Counted from the stretch's first letter, positions 36,156-49,792 are shown. The stretch is DNA of 64,000 bases from Sipunculus nudus (GCA_026874595.1 CM049310.1:26583058-26647057); one strand, 5' to 3'. A program made the numbers and translations. The notes: generated by a model not told the origin, from the sequence alone.

Positions 36156-36854
36156 CAGTGATGTAGTTTAGTCCACCCCATTCAAGTCCAAGTGCAAATC
36201 AGAGTCCAGGTCACTCAAGTCCAATTCTAAATATGAATCCTTAAGGTTTAAGTCCAAGTCCACCTTCTTCAAGTCCAAGTCATTTGGAACATGAGTCCAA
36301 GTCCACCATCATTGAGTCCAAGTCATTCGGAACACTAGTCCAAGTTTGACACAAATTTTCTTATTAAAAGAACTTGGAAACGGATATTTGGGATAATCAT
36401 GCAAATTTATTAATTTTTAAGTGCGCTTTATTTGAATGTTTAATTACATTTAACTCCTGAAACAGAGCTAAACCTTGGTATGTTTTGTCTTATTTTTTTA
36501 TAATATTCAATAAGTAGTTAACCCATGTGCACAATCTTAACATAATATGTGAGTTTTCTTTTTTACTGGACTCAACAGTCAAAATAAGGTCCCAAGGCCT
36601 GGTAAAAGGGGGATCCAGGCCACAAAATGTTGCCAGAAACCCTCGAAAAGGTTGCGGCGTATGAAAAAAGGGGGTCCTGACCTCTGGACCCCCCTCAATC
36701 TGCTTCTGCTTGAGATAGACTCTGGGTGATTTCTTGAGTCCTTATACCTGCGAGTCTAAGTAGAAGTCCAAGTTCAGGACCCTCGCGTCCAAGTCCGAGT
36801 CCTTAAAAAGTGAACTCAAGTAGTACAAGTGTAGACTGGAATTCTACAACACTA
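36156..36854. mobile_element. CAGTG-ended element with AGTCCAAGTCC repeats, copy 1
   Basis: It starts CAGTGATGTAGTTTAGTCC and ends CTACAACACTA, giving inverted ends. Subterminal regions are dense in AAGTCCAAGTCC and GAGTCC hexamers. The middle has ATTTTCTTATTAAAAGAACT, matching the 43655 copy. The CAGTG ends suggest a hAT-type non-autonomous element; target duplications were not identified. Confidence 0.6.
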
Positions 36855-37552
36855 CCATGTTCTGCCAGCAGATTTATTAAAACTCATTCAGAGTTTAAGA
36901 CCTTTCATTTTGTAAGAGATGATATTTTAAAGTTCATGTGCATTACAGAAAATGAATACGATATGGTTATATTGTATGATTATCATAACTTGTTAAAAAT
37001 AGGGATATCAATAGAATGTAATCATGAAATGCTTGTAATGATAAAACAATGAAATAAAAAAATCTGGGAAAGCTTATTTATGAACTCAACATGACTATAT
37101 CATGACAGGGTTTTCTCTGATTGAATGTTTTTTTAAATAAATACATGATATTTGTTTAACACAGTGCTTATATTTTGGGTCGTACTGATTGTTGTTGATT
37201 GCATGTATCTTTATATCAAAAGGTGGAAAAGCATATATACTACCTATGATTGAACTGCATTACTTTTTTTTATATTTTCAGTTAATGTGTTGTTTTAATG
37301 AATTAATCTTTAAACATTTAAGGTAATCAGGAAGTTACACATTTCACATTTAGCGGTAAAGGAAACACATTTGAATAATAATTTGTGGTAAAAAATACAT
37401 AAAAATTTAATCCAGTACAAAAATTAAAACAAAAACAAAATGAAAATCATACATTAACATTTTGTTGTATCTAAATATCACATAATAATATATGTTGATT
37501 TGGCTCAAAACTTTGGCATTTTCTCACGGTCTACATTTGTGTAAAAACATTG

Positions 37553-37570
37553 CCCCCCCCCCCCCCCCCC
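37553..37570 (+). repeat. C18 homopolymer
   Basis: Eighteen cytosines in a row. It is one of about a dozen G or C runs of 10 or more in the window. Confidence 0.95.
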
Positions 37571-38182
37571 ATCCCAAACACACACATCAACCAAAGAAAA
37601 GGGGGCGTGGCACTAAGAACATTTTCTTGGAAGTAAAACTTTGGCAGTACAGGTTTAATACTGGCCCTCCTGATTATATGGTACTTTTTAAAAAGTTTAA
37701 TTTTTAAAAAGCAAAACATGGTCGTACTTTGATATTTTATTTATTAATTGATAACAGTCAGGCACACGAAGCATGCAGGCAAAACGTACACACATGGACT
37801 TGAGCGATATCAGGAAGTGCAACGTTTAATACAGTATATCATTATGAATGTACATGCAGTAACCGTATGAGTGACACTTAGAAGCTGCTATAACCTGAGT
37901 ATATCCCGTTCGTCAATGACACAGCGTCAGTTATCCTAATTTGAGTGACCTTTGACAGAGAAAATGTGTTTCATGCCCGTGACTCGCTTGCAGCTGTATC
38001 TGAACAGAATCGCGTAGCACGCATGCGCAGCTTGAACTCATCTAATAGATTCGGGCGGAATCCCAGGCCCAAAATGGTCTCCGTTTACAGACCCACTGGG
38101 GGGTTGCGGAGCGCCACCGTGTGTCTGTGTAAGAGACTAGATGAAAACCAAATGAAGTGAAATATAGCACCTGTGGTTTAGG

Positions 38183-38380
38183 GCGATTTCGGCCGCTGTC
38201 GATATCGGCCGCCGGCCACAAATCGACTTTATTGGCCGCCAACAAGTGAACGGTCGACCATTTCGGCCGCAACCCAGAATGAGCTAATGCTAGGCCCCGA
38301 CTCTGGTCAGTCAACCATATCGGCCGCGGCTTGGGCGACGGAGCACTATTTCGGCTGCCGGGCTACCTCATTACAAGAAA
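38183..38380 (+). repeat. CGGCCG-rich CpG element, copy 1
   Basis: Repeated modules of the form CGATTTCGGCCGC and CATATCGGCCGC alternate with GGTCGACCAT and AGTCAACCAT. It is strongly CpG- and GC-rich in an AT-rich region. A reverse-complement relative lies at 50940-51155. It ends about 75 bp before the nested-palindrome element at 38456. Confidence 0.8.
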
Positions 38381-38455
38381 CACGGGTACATACTGTAATT
38401 AAAACAAGCTTATTCAATCAGAAATATGATAGACTTAATATATATATATATATAC

Positions 38456-38785
38456 CGGTCCAGATCAAAATTCTAATCTGGGCCAGACCAGTTTTAAACT
38501 GGGCCAGCCCAGATTAAAATTTTGATTTGGGCCGGTCCAGATTAAAATCCTGTGGTGAAGACTTCAGGATTTAAATCTGGTCTAGACTGATTTTAAACTG
38601 GGCTGGCCCAGATTAGAATTTTGATCTGGGCTGGTTAAGTTTATTATCCTGTGGTGGACTGATTTTAAACTGGGCCTAACCAGATCAGAATTTTAATCTG
38701 GGCTAGTCAAGATTACAATCCTGTGGTGGACTGATTTTAAACTGGGCCTAACCAGATCAGAATCCTAATCTAATCTAAGGCTAGC
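38456..38785. mobile_element. Nested-palindrome element, partial copy 2
   Basis: It begins directly after a TA tract with GGTCCAGATCAAAATTCTAA. It shares long stretches with the 11134 copy, including GACTTCAGGATTTAAATCTG. It lacks the GTCGAGG terminal repeat and ends in a duplicated CCTGTGGTGGACTGATTTTA section. Confidence 0.8.
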
Positions 38786-39006
38786 TTGATTTTTATCATC
38801 TTAAATCAGATAATACAGTAAACATGACGCTACATCCCCATTAAAAATCTTGGACAAAATTCTGGGGTCCTCCTCCCACCCTACTGGTACTTAATAGGCC
38901 ATCAGTGAGGTAATCTGTTGATACAGACCTGATAAGCAGTGTGATAATGATCCCAGTGGAAAGCCATTAATCACTGCCGGACTACTTTCTTTGGTTTGGT
39001 TGGGTT

Positions 39007-39027
39007 GGGGGGGGGGGGGGGGGGGGG
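39007..39027 (+). repeat. G21 homopolymer
   Basis: A run of 21 guanines. Shorter G runs follow at about 39771 and 39831. Confidence 0.9.
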
Positions 39028-39870
39028 AGGAAAGGGCTGGGGAGAAAAGCTGGTCAACTGGTCACACAGGATCAGTGATGTTTATATCCAGATTAGGTAA
39101 CATAGATAGCTGGGGCAGTGACTGCTATATCTGGTTCATGTGTCTGCTACAGATGCCTATCTGGCTGCACAGATCGGTTTTTGTGAATGACTAGGTATAA
39201 CTGTCCCTCTCATTTAACATATATATATGTATATACTCTGTGTATTCTGATAATAATAATAAATATATATTAACTCAACACATCTTTGCAAATCAAACAC
39301 AAAACTATATTGTCTTCCCAGGCAGTAATACAATTGTGACCTGATGGAGGTTTTGTGTGTGGAAAATTGTATGCTTTCCTTCAGCATTCACCAATGCTTG
39401 CATTTGTGTAGGATAATGGTTATACCTGGTTGATGTCTATAATTACTTCATCCAAAACGACTCAAAATTCAAATTTACTATATATTTTATATTTTGGTTT
39501 AATATACATAAGAAATATCAAAGTATACTTCACATAATTACATAAACTACATTAGTATAGTAAAATGTTATGAAAATACAAATAATCAGTAATTTATAAT
39601 TTAATTCTAATTAAAAAGCTGATAGAACTTGCATTAGTAGCACCATAAATTGTCTTAAATATCTGATTAGCGTGGTTTGTTTTTGTTGGTTCATGATCTA
39701 GCTCAGCTATTACAACATTATAAGATTTGAAATCTTCATGTATAATGAAAATAAGGAATGATTTTTTCAAGGGGGGGGGGCGGAGGGGATTTTGTCCTCT
39801 TTATTATTAAGTTAGGGTTTTTTTTTGGAGGAGGGGGGGGGGGTTCATCCACATGGACTGTGTGTACCCA

Positions 39871-39975
39871 ATATATATATATATATATATACACCTGAAG
39901 GAGGTTTTGTATATGGAGGTTTTCATTATATATATATATATACATATACACATGTATGTTAATTATATATATATA

Positions 39976-40024
<49 letters not shown>
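39871..40024. repeat. (TA)n/(TG)n microsatellite cluster
   Basis: TA runs at 39871-39892 and 39930-40024 are interrupted by GTGTGTGTGTG near 39977. The tract abuts the pogo-like MITE at 40025. Confidence 0.9.
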
Positions 40025-40027
<3 letters not shown>

Positions 40028-40212
40028 TTAAACCTTGTTGTGTCGAAGTCAAAGGGACACTTGGGAAACTTCGACACATCCGAGGTTCGACACAGGCGGG
40101 TTTTATTTGGCTATAATTTAACTAGAGTTGTCAGGAATAACGAGTCTGTAACTTCGACATAAGCAGGGTATTCGACTTTTAAAAGCGAGTTCGACACAAC
40201 AAGGTGTCACTG
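40025..40212. mobile_element. pogo/Tigger-like MITE in a TA tract
   Basis: The left end CAGTTAAACCTTGTTGTGTC and the inverted right end CAGTGACACCTTGTTGTGTC match at most positions over 26 bp, and TA flanks both sides (40023-40024, 40213-40214). The interior repeats the TTCGACAC motif. It is 188 bp with no coding capacity. CAGT ends with TA duplication fit the Tc1/mariner-pogo superfamily. Confidence 0.85.
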
Positions 40213-41345
40213 TATATATAAAATCAAAGGTGTTATATAGTTTCAGACAAATCAAACTGTTATTTATAGTTTCAGACCTGCATATACAGTAAGTTGGACA
40301 TACAAAATGGACTACTAAATTTTACCAATTATACCAAGATCATTGTGACCCTGCTCTGCTTCAAGAATTACATGTATTTAAAAAAAACTTCCATTTACCA
40401 TTGCAAATTTGTTTCACTTCAAGATGGGCTAATATAAAAATCACTGATTTTATAGCCTTAATAGTTCACAAAAAGCTCTCAAATATGTTTTCTCTGTGCA
40501 CATGGCTGGAATTAGGTCAATACTGTGTAACTGGTAGAAGTCATGGGATGGGACATGTGTCAAGTTAAAACAGCAGGAAAGACATTTACTCAATTATATA
40601 TAATGTTAACTGTCGATGGTAGTAATTTTTTTTTTTTAAGAAAATAAATCTTTTTTATTTAGTGTTCACAAGAAAAAGATCAGGAGTTTGTAAAATCATC
40701 ACGTGAATGTAAAATCACTCAATTAAATTTTGCCCTCCTTCGTCTCTGACCCATCACTGTTGACTAAATTTTTAGACCATGCACACATATGGAATTAAGT
40801 TTTTAAACTGTGAAATTTGAATGCAGTTGACACGAAAACTTTTGTTCAAGTTTTAGACAGCCAAATCATATTCAATAGGGGTGTAACAAATGCATCGAAT
40901 AAAAAGCCAGTCATTAATCAATAATTGAATCTGGCATGAAATAATCAATTTATTTTTATTATTGCATTTTCATTAATTTTCATACCTTTTCGGTCTCTAG
41001 CTCTTACCAAGGAACAGATAAAAAGCATAACTGATTAAGTAGCACTGTTATTTATATATAACAAAGAAAGTCACCTAATATCCTTCAATAGATGTAAGCA
41101 CAATAATGAAAGAGAAGATTTAAATATTACTTGGTTTGCATAACTTCTAACATATAATAATCTTAATCTGATAGTATCACATGGGATGAAACTTTTAGCA
41201 GATTTACGTCTCTAACTGAATATTGTGACTCTATACAATAATCAAATAAAACCTCCCCTGTCATGTAAGTTTTAGTAATATTAAGTGAATTATAAGGAAA
41301 AGTAATATGTGCAGAAAATAACAAAAAAGTGATCACTGCCAAGTC

Positions 41346-41347
41346 AA

Positions 41348-41432
<85 letters not shown>
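41346..41432. repeat. Long (TA)n microsatellite
   Basis: About 85 bp of TA, broken only by one ATTA near 41352 and one TATG near 41390. Confidence 0.95.
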
Positions 41433-41433
<1 letters not shown>

Positions 41434-41781
41434 GGGACAGTTTGATATGTGGTCTCCATTTGAATGTATGGGGTTTTACAATGGAATTTACATAAACTAA
41501 AGGACATGCTGGTAAGGAACAATTAAGTTTTCAAAAATTCATTTAATAGTTTATGACATGTTTTGCTGTGCATCATCTGTATACAGTTTCTTTGTCTGAA
41601 AATGATTATATATCAGGAAAATTATGACACAGATTACAAAGAATTAAATATTCCTTGCATTTTCCTAAACTATTCATTATTTTCTTAAAATGGATCTTTC
41701 TGTTACCCTTTTCAAAACCTGCATTTGAACCTAGAACCGCTCTATGAAAGAACATAAAAAGCGTGTATCTCATGAAAACCT

Positions 41782-42313
41782 CTGATTCCTTTAATGCATG
41801 CGGTTGCTGTCGCGGTATGCATGGTCGAGGTTACAAATAGAGTCAAACATATGATATTATGAAGGACTGATTCCTTTAATGCGTTTGTGGTTGCGGTACT
41901 TATCCGACCAATCATCTGACAAAATTTTTGTCGGATTTTGTAGCGACAAATCTGACAAAAAAAATTTAAACGGATGGGGTCACACAAGGAATCCCACTGA
42001 CTTGTTTACGTCACATAGGGGTTTCCCCAGGATTATAACGTTTTTATCAGTATATGCCACAAGGAAAAATGTTTTCTGCCTGAAAACAGAGATTTAAATC
42101 ATTGTGAATATGGGAAACATTTGTCTGTTATTCCTTGATTATTGGTCTGCCCAATACATGTATCTGTTTCGATTCAAGTGGCTGGTTTCCTATATCTTTT
42201 ACTGCCCACTTTCACAATATATATATATATATACGTACAAATGTCGTTTTTATCCGCAACAGCGACCAAATAAAAGGAATCGGCCTTGCCGCAACTGCAT
42301 AAAAGAAATCATG
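41782..42313. mobile_element. Element with doubled inverted ends
   Basis: The left side has two direct copies of GATTCCTTTAATGC followed by a GGTTGC-rich stretch (near 41783 and 41869). The right side, reverse-complemented, has two relatives: GATTTCTTTTATGCAGTTGC and GATTCCTTTTATTTGGTCGC. The whole is about 530 bp. No transposase is seen. I infer a non-autonomous element. Confidence 0.55.
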
Positions 42314-43654
42314 GCTTCAGTCTTTGTGAATGATCAACGGTCAATTTCTACATGATCCAGTACGCATGCTAAAGGGACAGTTAATCTCCATTTTTAACTT
42401 GTATGGACTAGGATACAAATCTATCAGTCAGTTATTGTCTATAAATTATATTGTGGCAATGCAGAAGAAATTACCATTGCTTTTAATACAAAAATTTATT
42501 TTAAATAAATTATATTAACCAAAGCATATTAGTATTTAGTAATGTAAGACAGTGGGCAGTTTCATAAACCAGTTCACTTGCCAACACAGTATATGTATTT
42601 TAATTTGTGTGAATGTTAATTTCAGACCCTGATATGAATAAACAAATTTTAAATATAATATGTAAAAATATATTTAGTCTTGTAATTCCCAATTTTTGTT
42701 TCTCAACATCAGTGTTGATACCATTCAGGGTATATATTTCTACAGGAATTTATGTAAATTATAATTAAAATATTTGATTTGGAAATATTTGAACTGGTCT
42801 GTCTAGATTTTTTTAGATTGTTTTAAAAATTCTACCCCCTGTTAACAAACGTTGAACATGTTATGCGATGAAACATGTGTTAAACAAATCTGCTTTACAT
42901 TTCTTCTCAACAGGGGTTCTGATACTTACATGTAAGCATACATTCAGTGGTATTATCCCTATTCAGTAAGACTGCATGGCTATGAAATTTACACATTCTG
43001 TAGATATAAAAATTCTACACTATCTATATCAATAATATCATACACACACACACATGCAAACACACATATATGTATATCTATATATACATATATATATATA
43101 TAAAATATAACCTTTAACACTATAGGTTAATCAAATTAAATCTTGGTCCCAGTGATTTTTCACTCTGATTGTTAAAATAATCCTAGATTAAAATTTACAT
43201 ATGTTGTTAGTAGCTTCAGGATTTTGAGTGCAATCTGCAGTTTTGCTCCCATGGAGTGTTACCATACTGAATTTGTGACCATATGGTTTCTGAATCAAGC
43301 TGGGGTCTCTACTCTGCAGCTTGTCAGCATCTATAGTTTAGCAGGCCAGGAGCCCACCGTGCGCACGGCAGGCTGACCACTTGTTGCTGACCACTTGTTG
43401 CTTCCACAGAGCAGCACAGAACCAGCCATCAGTGTCTTGGATGTTCGTGTTGCTTGCGCTCACACTGACCCTGTCCACCACATGCAGTCTACAGTAATGA
43501 GGTCTTAATGAGTCCCTGGGCATGTCTGCTGTGTACAGGCACTGGGTGTGTGAAAACAAAATCTCACTGAATCAGGGGTACCACAATTTTACCAAAAGTT
43601 TTGACATCATTGCGTCTTCAGGGTTAGTATTTAGAGTAACTAAACTCTTAATAC

Positions 43655-43906
43655 CAGTGTTGTAGTTCAGTTCTAACTATCAGTCCAGGCTAGTCGATTC
43701 CAAGTCCGAGTCTGACTGAAAATAATTTTCTTGATAAAAAAAAGTCACGAAACTTGGAAATAAAACACTGGAATCAACCTGTACTTGGCTGATTTTTTTT
43801 TCAGCACTGGCCTCCAAGCTTGAGTTAAATTCCGAGTCCCTAGAAAAGTGCATTTGAGTCTGGACTCCTGTCCAATTCTTGGCTCAATTCGAGTCCAACG
43901 TCACTG
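43655..43906. mobile_element. CAGTG-ended element with AGTCC repeats, copy 2
   Basis: It starts CAGTGTTGTAGTTCAG and ends GTCCAACGTCACTG, so the termini are inverted. It shares TCCAAGTCCGAGTC and ATTTTCTTGATAAAA with the 36156 copy but is only 252 bp. Confidence 0.6.
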
Positions 43907-44261
43907 AACCCTTCACAGTTTAGATTTTTATGAGTGAGACTGTGGTGTAAAGACAAAGACAGGAACAAAGAAAACACTGGGAAAAAATGTAAATTTGTAA
44001 ATGTCCATGAAAATACATAATAGGGCGAAAGTTCACAATAGCCTAATATGATTATCATCATTTTAAAATCAACTTGTTTATTTTTTTTAAATATTTTATA
44101 TACATCTTTATTAATATCCAATTTGTATAATTCATCTATTTATAGCATTATGTGTGAATACAGCATGTTTGTTTTGTTTAAAACAAGTATGTTATCACAA
44201 TTTATTTTAACTAGAATGAGTTTGTTTAAAAAAAACAGAGATGTCTCCCCTCCCTCCTCCC

Positions 44262-44700
44262 ATCCCCTAATTTGAAAATACTTCAAAAGTTTGGGGCCAC
44301 AAAATTATTAGATTTCTCATAATTTGACCTTGAAAATGAAGATTAAGGCCACTAGTTTGTTAAAACATCTGAGATTTTGGTAGAAACCTTTCACAGGTCA
44401 AATTTCATGAAAATATATTGAGTGGCTCAAAGTTATAGTGTTCACAAATAATTTATTTTCTAACTTGACCTTGAAGATGAAGATCAAGTTCATAAATTTT
44501 CCATCCTGTTTTCAGTTTGAGAACTTGGTTGAAACAAATTCTGTATCAAATTTGAGGAATGTGCAGCTAGTGCTTCAAAAGTTACCAAAATCACAAGAAA
44601 TTGTAGAGACCCTGAGTAATAATTCCGCTGATTTGATCTTGAAGATCCAGTTCAAGGTCATCATTTTTTAACATGGTTGAAACAAAAAGTGTCTCAAATT
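44262..44700. repeat. GGTCA-type dispersed repeat
   Basis: TTTGACCTTGAAAATGAAGA, ATCTGAGATTTTGGTAGAAA and TTGACCTTGAAGATGAAGAT resemble the repeat at 8890-9365. Its GGTCA motifs are more decayed. Confidence 0.65.
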
Positions 44701-45634
44701 GGAGGAAAAAATGAGGCCGACTACGGTCAACAACATCGACAGTCTCCCCTATGGGAAATGACACTAAATGCCTCTCATTGAATTTTTATTTATCGTTAAC
44801 ATATAGCAGTCAGAAACTAATTATACACAATTAAGTACAATTAGGCAATAAGACAGGTCAGTTAAACTGCATTAAAATTAAGGAAAGATATAGTTTCAGC
44901 TGATTTCAGCTGAGAATTTTAGTGTACTATTTATATCTTTTGTAAGCAATAAACACATATATATTTTATAAACAATTACTTGTGAAAATTTGTTAGCACA
45001 TAGCAATTTAGGTCTAGGATGGGCTTATCTCCTTCTACACACTTTTAGGGCTGAAATGTTGTCTTGTTAGAACTTTTAATTAAATGGTGTGTAAAGTGTA
45101 ATTCTTATTGGTCGATATTCATTTGATGATATGTATGTTTATCGTTATAATCCACTTATGAAAAAGATCTGGGAAACATATACTCGGTGTCAGGTACAGA
45201 TGTTCCAAAATCTTGCAGACATGACGATATTTCACATGACTATCATCTGTGTAATTCTTAAAAAAAGCTTCTGAAAATCTAACTTTATCACTATTTATAT
45301 TTTACAGCATTTGTGTGTTGAATATTTAAACAAGATCACTAATATAAAACAAATATTGATTCAATACTTTAACATGCTTAATCTAAGGTTCAGAGTAATT
45401 CATAATGAGAAGTAATGAATGTGAGGTATCATTTAGCTCAGATGAAATTTCATCAAAATATCTGTTGACCTATTAACTATAGCAGTGTGCCAATTAATTG
45501 ATTCAATTGATGATTGGTTATTTTCTTTCAAAATCGATTAAATCAATTGCATTTTTGCATAATAGATTAAAAAGATTATGCAATCTTCAGAGATATATGA
45601 AAACAAAGTAAGGAACAGCATCAAAATGGGAAGC

Positions 45635-45651
45635 GGGGGGGGGGGGGGGGG
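45635..45651 (+). repeat. G17 homopolymer
   Basis: Seventeen guanines. Flanking open frames on - owe their proline run to this tract. Confidence 0.95.
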
Positions 45652-48600
45652 CCTCTGTATCTGCGCCTGCGACAGCAATAGACCTCGGGTTGTATGAGGG
45701 TGGATTGATAATTTCATTATAAAAACTGATGAACCAACTGACGAAAAATGTACATGTCCCATTTACCGGAGTCAATATTTTAGGTAATAGTAATCATCGG
45801 AATTTAACTATTTTCAATGTGTTATTTTATCATTGAAGAAATTCTTGTTAGTTCTGTTTTAAGTTTATACATGATGAGTATGTCAACTTTTAAGTCCCTA
45901 TGTTTATGAAAAAAACTATTGTGATTATATGTGTGTTATATTAAAAAATACAAGTGCTTTTTCAAAACTTGGAAAATAAAAGTAAAATCTAAAAAAATGT
46001 GATATTTATGAATAAAATAAGAATTGAATGGAAAGCATAATCAAATTGTGACTATTTTCAGTGGCTTTGCTAAGTGCCTGTCACTTAATTTCAACCCAGA
46101 TGAAATAGCATATAAATAGAAAATTCCTTACATTAGTCAAGAAGAAATTGGCATCTTTATGAATTTAGACAAGAACAGTGAACTCATAGAAATTGCCAAA
46201 TCTGAAAGTGACATCAAGAAAATTATATGAGATCATATATCTCCTTGGTTACATATTCTAAGAGCTGCTAGGTTTATATTTTTTTTTTCAAATTGTGCAT
46301 GTTGTAAGCAAGGATAGATATATATTAAATGAGGTATATCATCACCTCGGCCTATGGAGGTGGCATGGGTTTATGTGATCGGATAAGTTTCCATGTGTGT
46401 TTGCGAGTCCAAATAATATCTGCAAAGTTTCGCAATGAATTTGGATGAAATCTGAAATTTTGGGACAAATTTAAAATGTGGATCTGACCCATCCCTTTTT
46501 GCCTATTGTTTTTCCATATATCATCTTCAAATTATACTGATCCACGTCTTCCTTTTTCTATATCCCACTTTTCAACAAATTTCATTCTGTTCTTTCCTGG
46601 GTTAAATAAAGTGATTACCTATACAGCATGTCATCATGGTACAGCCATGGCGTTATGACATATTTAATTAATGATACTATAGCTCATTTGTCATAAATCA
46701 GTTTCTAATTAGTAATTATTAAAACTGTACACACATTTTTTACACATGAAATTTATGAGTATTTATACATGTGTAAATACTTTCACACTTTGCAAATAAG
46801 TTATTATCACAAAAATTATAGTCTGCGTATCGGGTTCTTCACTCCTTAAAAACATGCCTGAGACAGAAACAAATAAAGAGTAAATTGCTTATAAGACAAA
46901 TCTGCTGGTGAAGGAACAGAGTGTTGGTCAGCCCTGACAAACATGCCTGTGCACATAGATGGTGCGAGCAATGCATGCCTAACTGACACAGCCCCAACAG
47001 CGCTGACCTACATGCACAGACACCAGTATTTCAGCTGTGCATGTGGGCAGTCAGGCCAGTGCTGGACAGCACGGAGGGTGACAGATAAGATAATATAAAT
47101 GAGGTGTCATTAGCAAGGGCAATCCTGTGGGGAACCATTAGCGAGTTAAAATTTTATTTGTTAGAAAGCAGCAGGGAGTATACTTGATACATATAAATTG
47201 GTAACATAAATAATTCCAGTATTAGTTTGATTGTTGCCTTCTTTAGAAATAAATGCATTTATTTTTATTAGTAGTTATATTTTAAATCTTTAAAGTGTCA
47301 TCTTATGAAATAATGGACCTGTTAGTTAAAAATCCTAATGATTGCTCTCTACTTGTGTTAACATACAAAAACATTTGAGAAGGCAGTAGTCCAAGTGATG
47401 CTATAAACCTTATCCGTGAAGCAGATTGAAATTGGAATGAAAAGTACATTATAAAAATTATACATGTGTATATATCTAGCTATTTGTAGTCCATATAAGA
47501 AATCTTATTGTATATTTCATAAATTGAATAATGGAATGAAAATATGGATGATTATTTTTCAAAATTTTCAAGGTAGGCTTTTAAAACAAACAGGGATGTT
47601 GATGGGATGTAGAAACAGGATATTATAAAATTTGCTTACATTCTTATGTTAATTAGTATGTTCATACACAAATATAAATAATAATTCCAGGGTATTTTTC
47701 ACCTGAATCACAATTGTTGTTTCTCATTGAATTGAATTAATTTTTCTTTAAAAAAAACTGATACATTTACAATGTTCACTTCAGATTATCACTTAAGCTT
47801 ATGCAGCCCCTGTGTATCTCTCATTTTAGGCTATATTACTACGCACACATAACTTAGATAACTGGGCAATTTTGTCAAGCTAAAATCTGTGCAAATATTC
47901 TTTAAATTCATCTTTGTAAAGACAGGAAGTGAAAAAAACATCTTGTGTAATATATGATCATTGAAATGTATAAATTAAATATGAACTATATTATTTAAGG
48001 CCTTTTTGGCTGATACAGAGCACTACTTTAAGCCTCCACCCTAGCTGTCAATGTGGCCTGTGATAACCAGATAATACAGCTGGTCAGCTCATTAAGGGTC
48101 CCCAGGGAGTAGCGTTGGGGGACTTCACAGGGATGCCGCACACCCCAGATTTTGGCAAAATCTGGGGTGTTTTTGCCCCAAAGTTTTAATGGGGATGTAG
48201 CAGCATGACATTTATTCCAGATACACCATTTTGAAGGGCACAAAACACATAATGAACAAGATCATTTAAAATATTTTAGTGAGGAAAAAGCTAATGAACA
48301 AATGCGATGTGCTTCTTTGGTTTCATCTATTCTTCAAGCATACAAGTTTACATTTAAACTTCACCTAAACCAACTACCATAATTAATCATAGGTTAAAAT
48401 ATGTGTCAGTTCTGAGACATCTGCTTGACCTAATATAAAAATTATCAACTTAACTGAGATAATTTTCTGTTCTGAATGTCAAAATTTCATGTGTAATATT
48501 AAATATATACATGCATAATTAAATACCAGCTTTACCCATTTATAAGTGAACAAAAGTAATTTATCAGTCTTGATGCTCATTTGGGTGAGCAGCATGACAT

Positions 48601-49459
48601 TGTGCCCTAACATGGGGCTAGGGAGAGGTTTGTGATACCATTTCTGTAATTTTCAATAGCAGAAAATCAACAGCTGAGAAAATGATATGATTGTTGTCAT
48701 TTGTCAGTCTCAAAAATAGAGGTAAACATGAGTGAAAATTGGATTTAGAATTTTTATTCTGAGGGTGACAAACATGGTGGAGTTTTCACTTTGGAGTTAA
48801 TAACTTAAAAAAAGCTTATCTATTAACTGATAACTAATGTAAATTGAATATAGTTAAAAGCTGCAATACAAATATTCTCTACCTTCAATAGTTAAAATTG
48901 CTGAGTTGGTGAATATTGTTCCCACTGTTCTATCAGTATAGATGTTTCAGGGCCTTCTTTCCTTAATATGTAGTACGTTATAAGTTCTAGGTCAAATGTT
49001 ACAATAAGTGCAAATTTTTTAATGGGTGACTGGAAGGGGGGGGGGGGGAGATCACAGACAAAAAATCCCAACTAATGATAAATGATAAATAGCATAACAA
49101 ATAAAATTTTGAAATTACAGGTCTTGGATCACAAGCTTAACATTGAGTAACATATATATTAATTATTATTGATTAAATTTTGTTTTAGTTTGTTGAATTA
49201 ATGCATATGTTCTGCAAGCTATATTTGTAGTTTTTAGCTGTAAAATACCAATGTTTAACATGATTATCTTATAATTATATATTTGACATTTCACATAAGA
49301 GGTGAAATTAAAAAATAAATATGACAGAATCCAACAAATGATATTTTCATAGAATAAATTCAATATATATTAATTATTATTGACTTACAGTCCCACAATG
49401 TTTTACAAATTCTTTGAATTGATGAAAGGCCAGCTGGTTAAATAGAGTGTAATTGAAGC

Positions 49460-49786
49460 CAGCCTAGGAGTTGATTAGGATTCTGATCTGGGCCAGTCCA
49501 GTTTAAAATCAGTCCACCATAGGATTGTTAACTTGACCGGCCCAGATCAAAATTCTAATCTGGGCTGGCCCAGTTTCAAATCAGTCCAGACAAGATTTAA
49601 ATCCTGAAGGCTTCGCCACAGGATTTTAATCTGGACCGGCCCAGATCAAAATTTTAATCTGGGCTGGCCCAGTTTAAAACTGGTCTGGCCCAGATTAGAA
49701 TTTTGATCTGGTCCGGTCCGAATCAAAATTTTGATCTGGGCTGGCCCAGTTTTTAAATTGGGCCAGATTCTAATCTGGGCCTCGAC
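49460..49786. mobile_element. Nested-palindrome element, partial copy 3
   Basis: It ends AGATTCTAATCTGGGCCTCG and AC, the same terminus as the right end of the 11134 copy, and is followed by a short TA tract. It contains AGATCAAAATTTTAATCTGG and CAGTTTAAAACTGGTCTGG ladders. The left terminal repeat is missing. Confidence 0.8.
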
Positions 49787-49792
49787 ATATAT

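Noticed and set aside
39736-40162. Long open frames on both strands rich in Tyr-Ile dipeptides, and similar ones at 11031-11216 and 41163-41522
   Set aside because: They are translations of (TA)n microsatellites, with no other protein content.
43338-43559. Cys- and Val-rich open frame on - that looked like a possible exon
   Set aside because: No splice partners, no recognised family, and an internal short duplication (CACTTGTTGCT). Not supported.
46130-46230. Open + strand stretch reading EEIGIFMNLDKNSELIEIAK
   Set aside because: Only about 29 codons before a stop, no splice context I trust and no family recognised.
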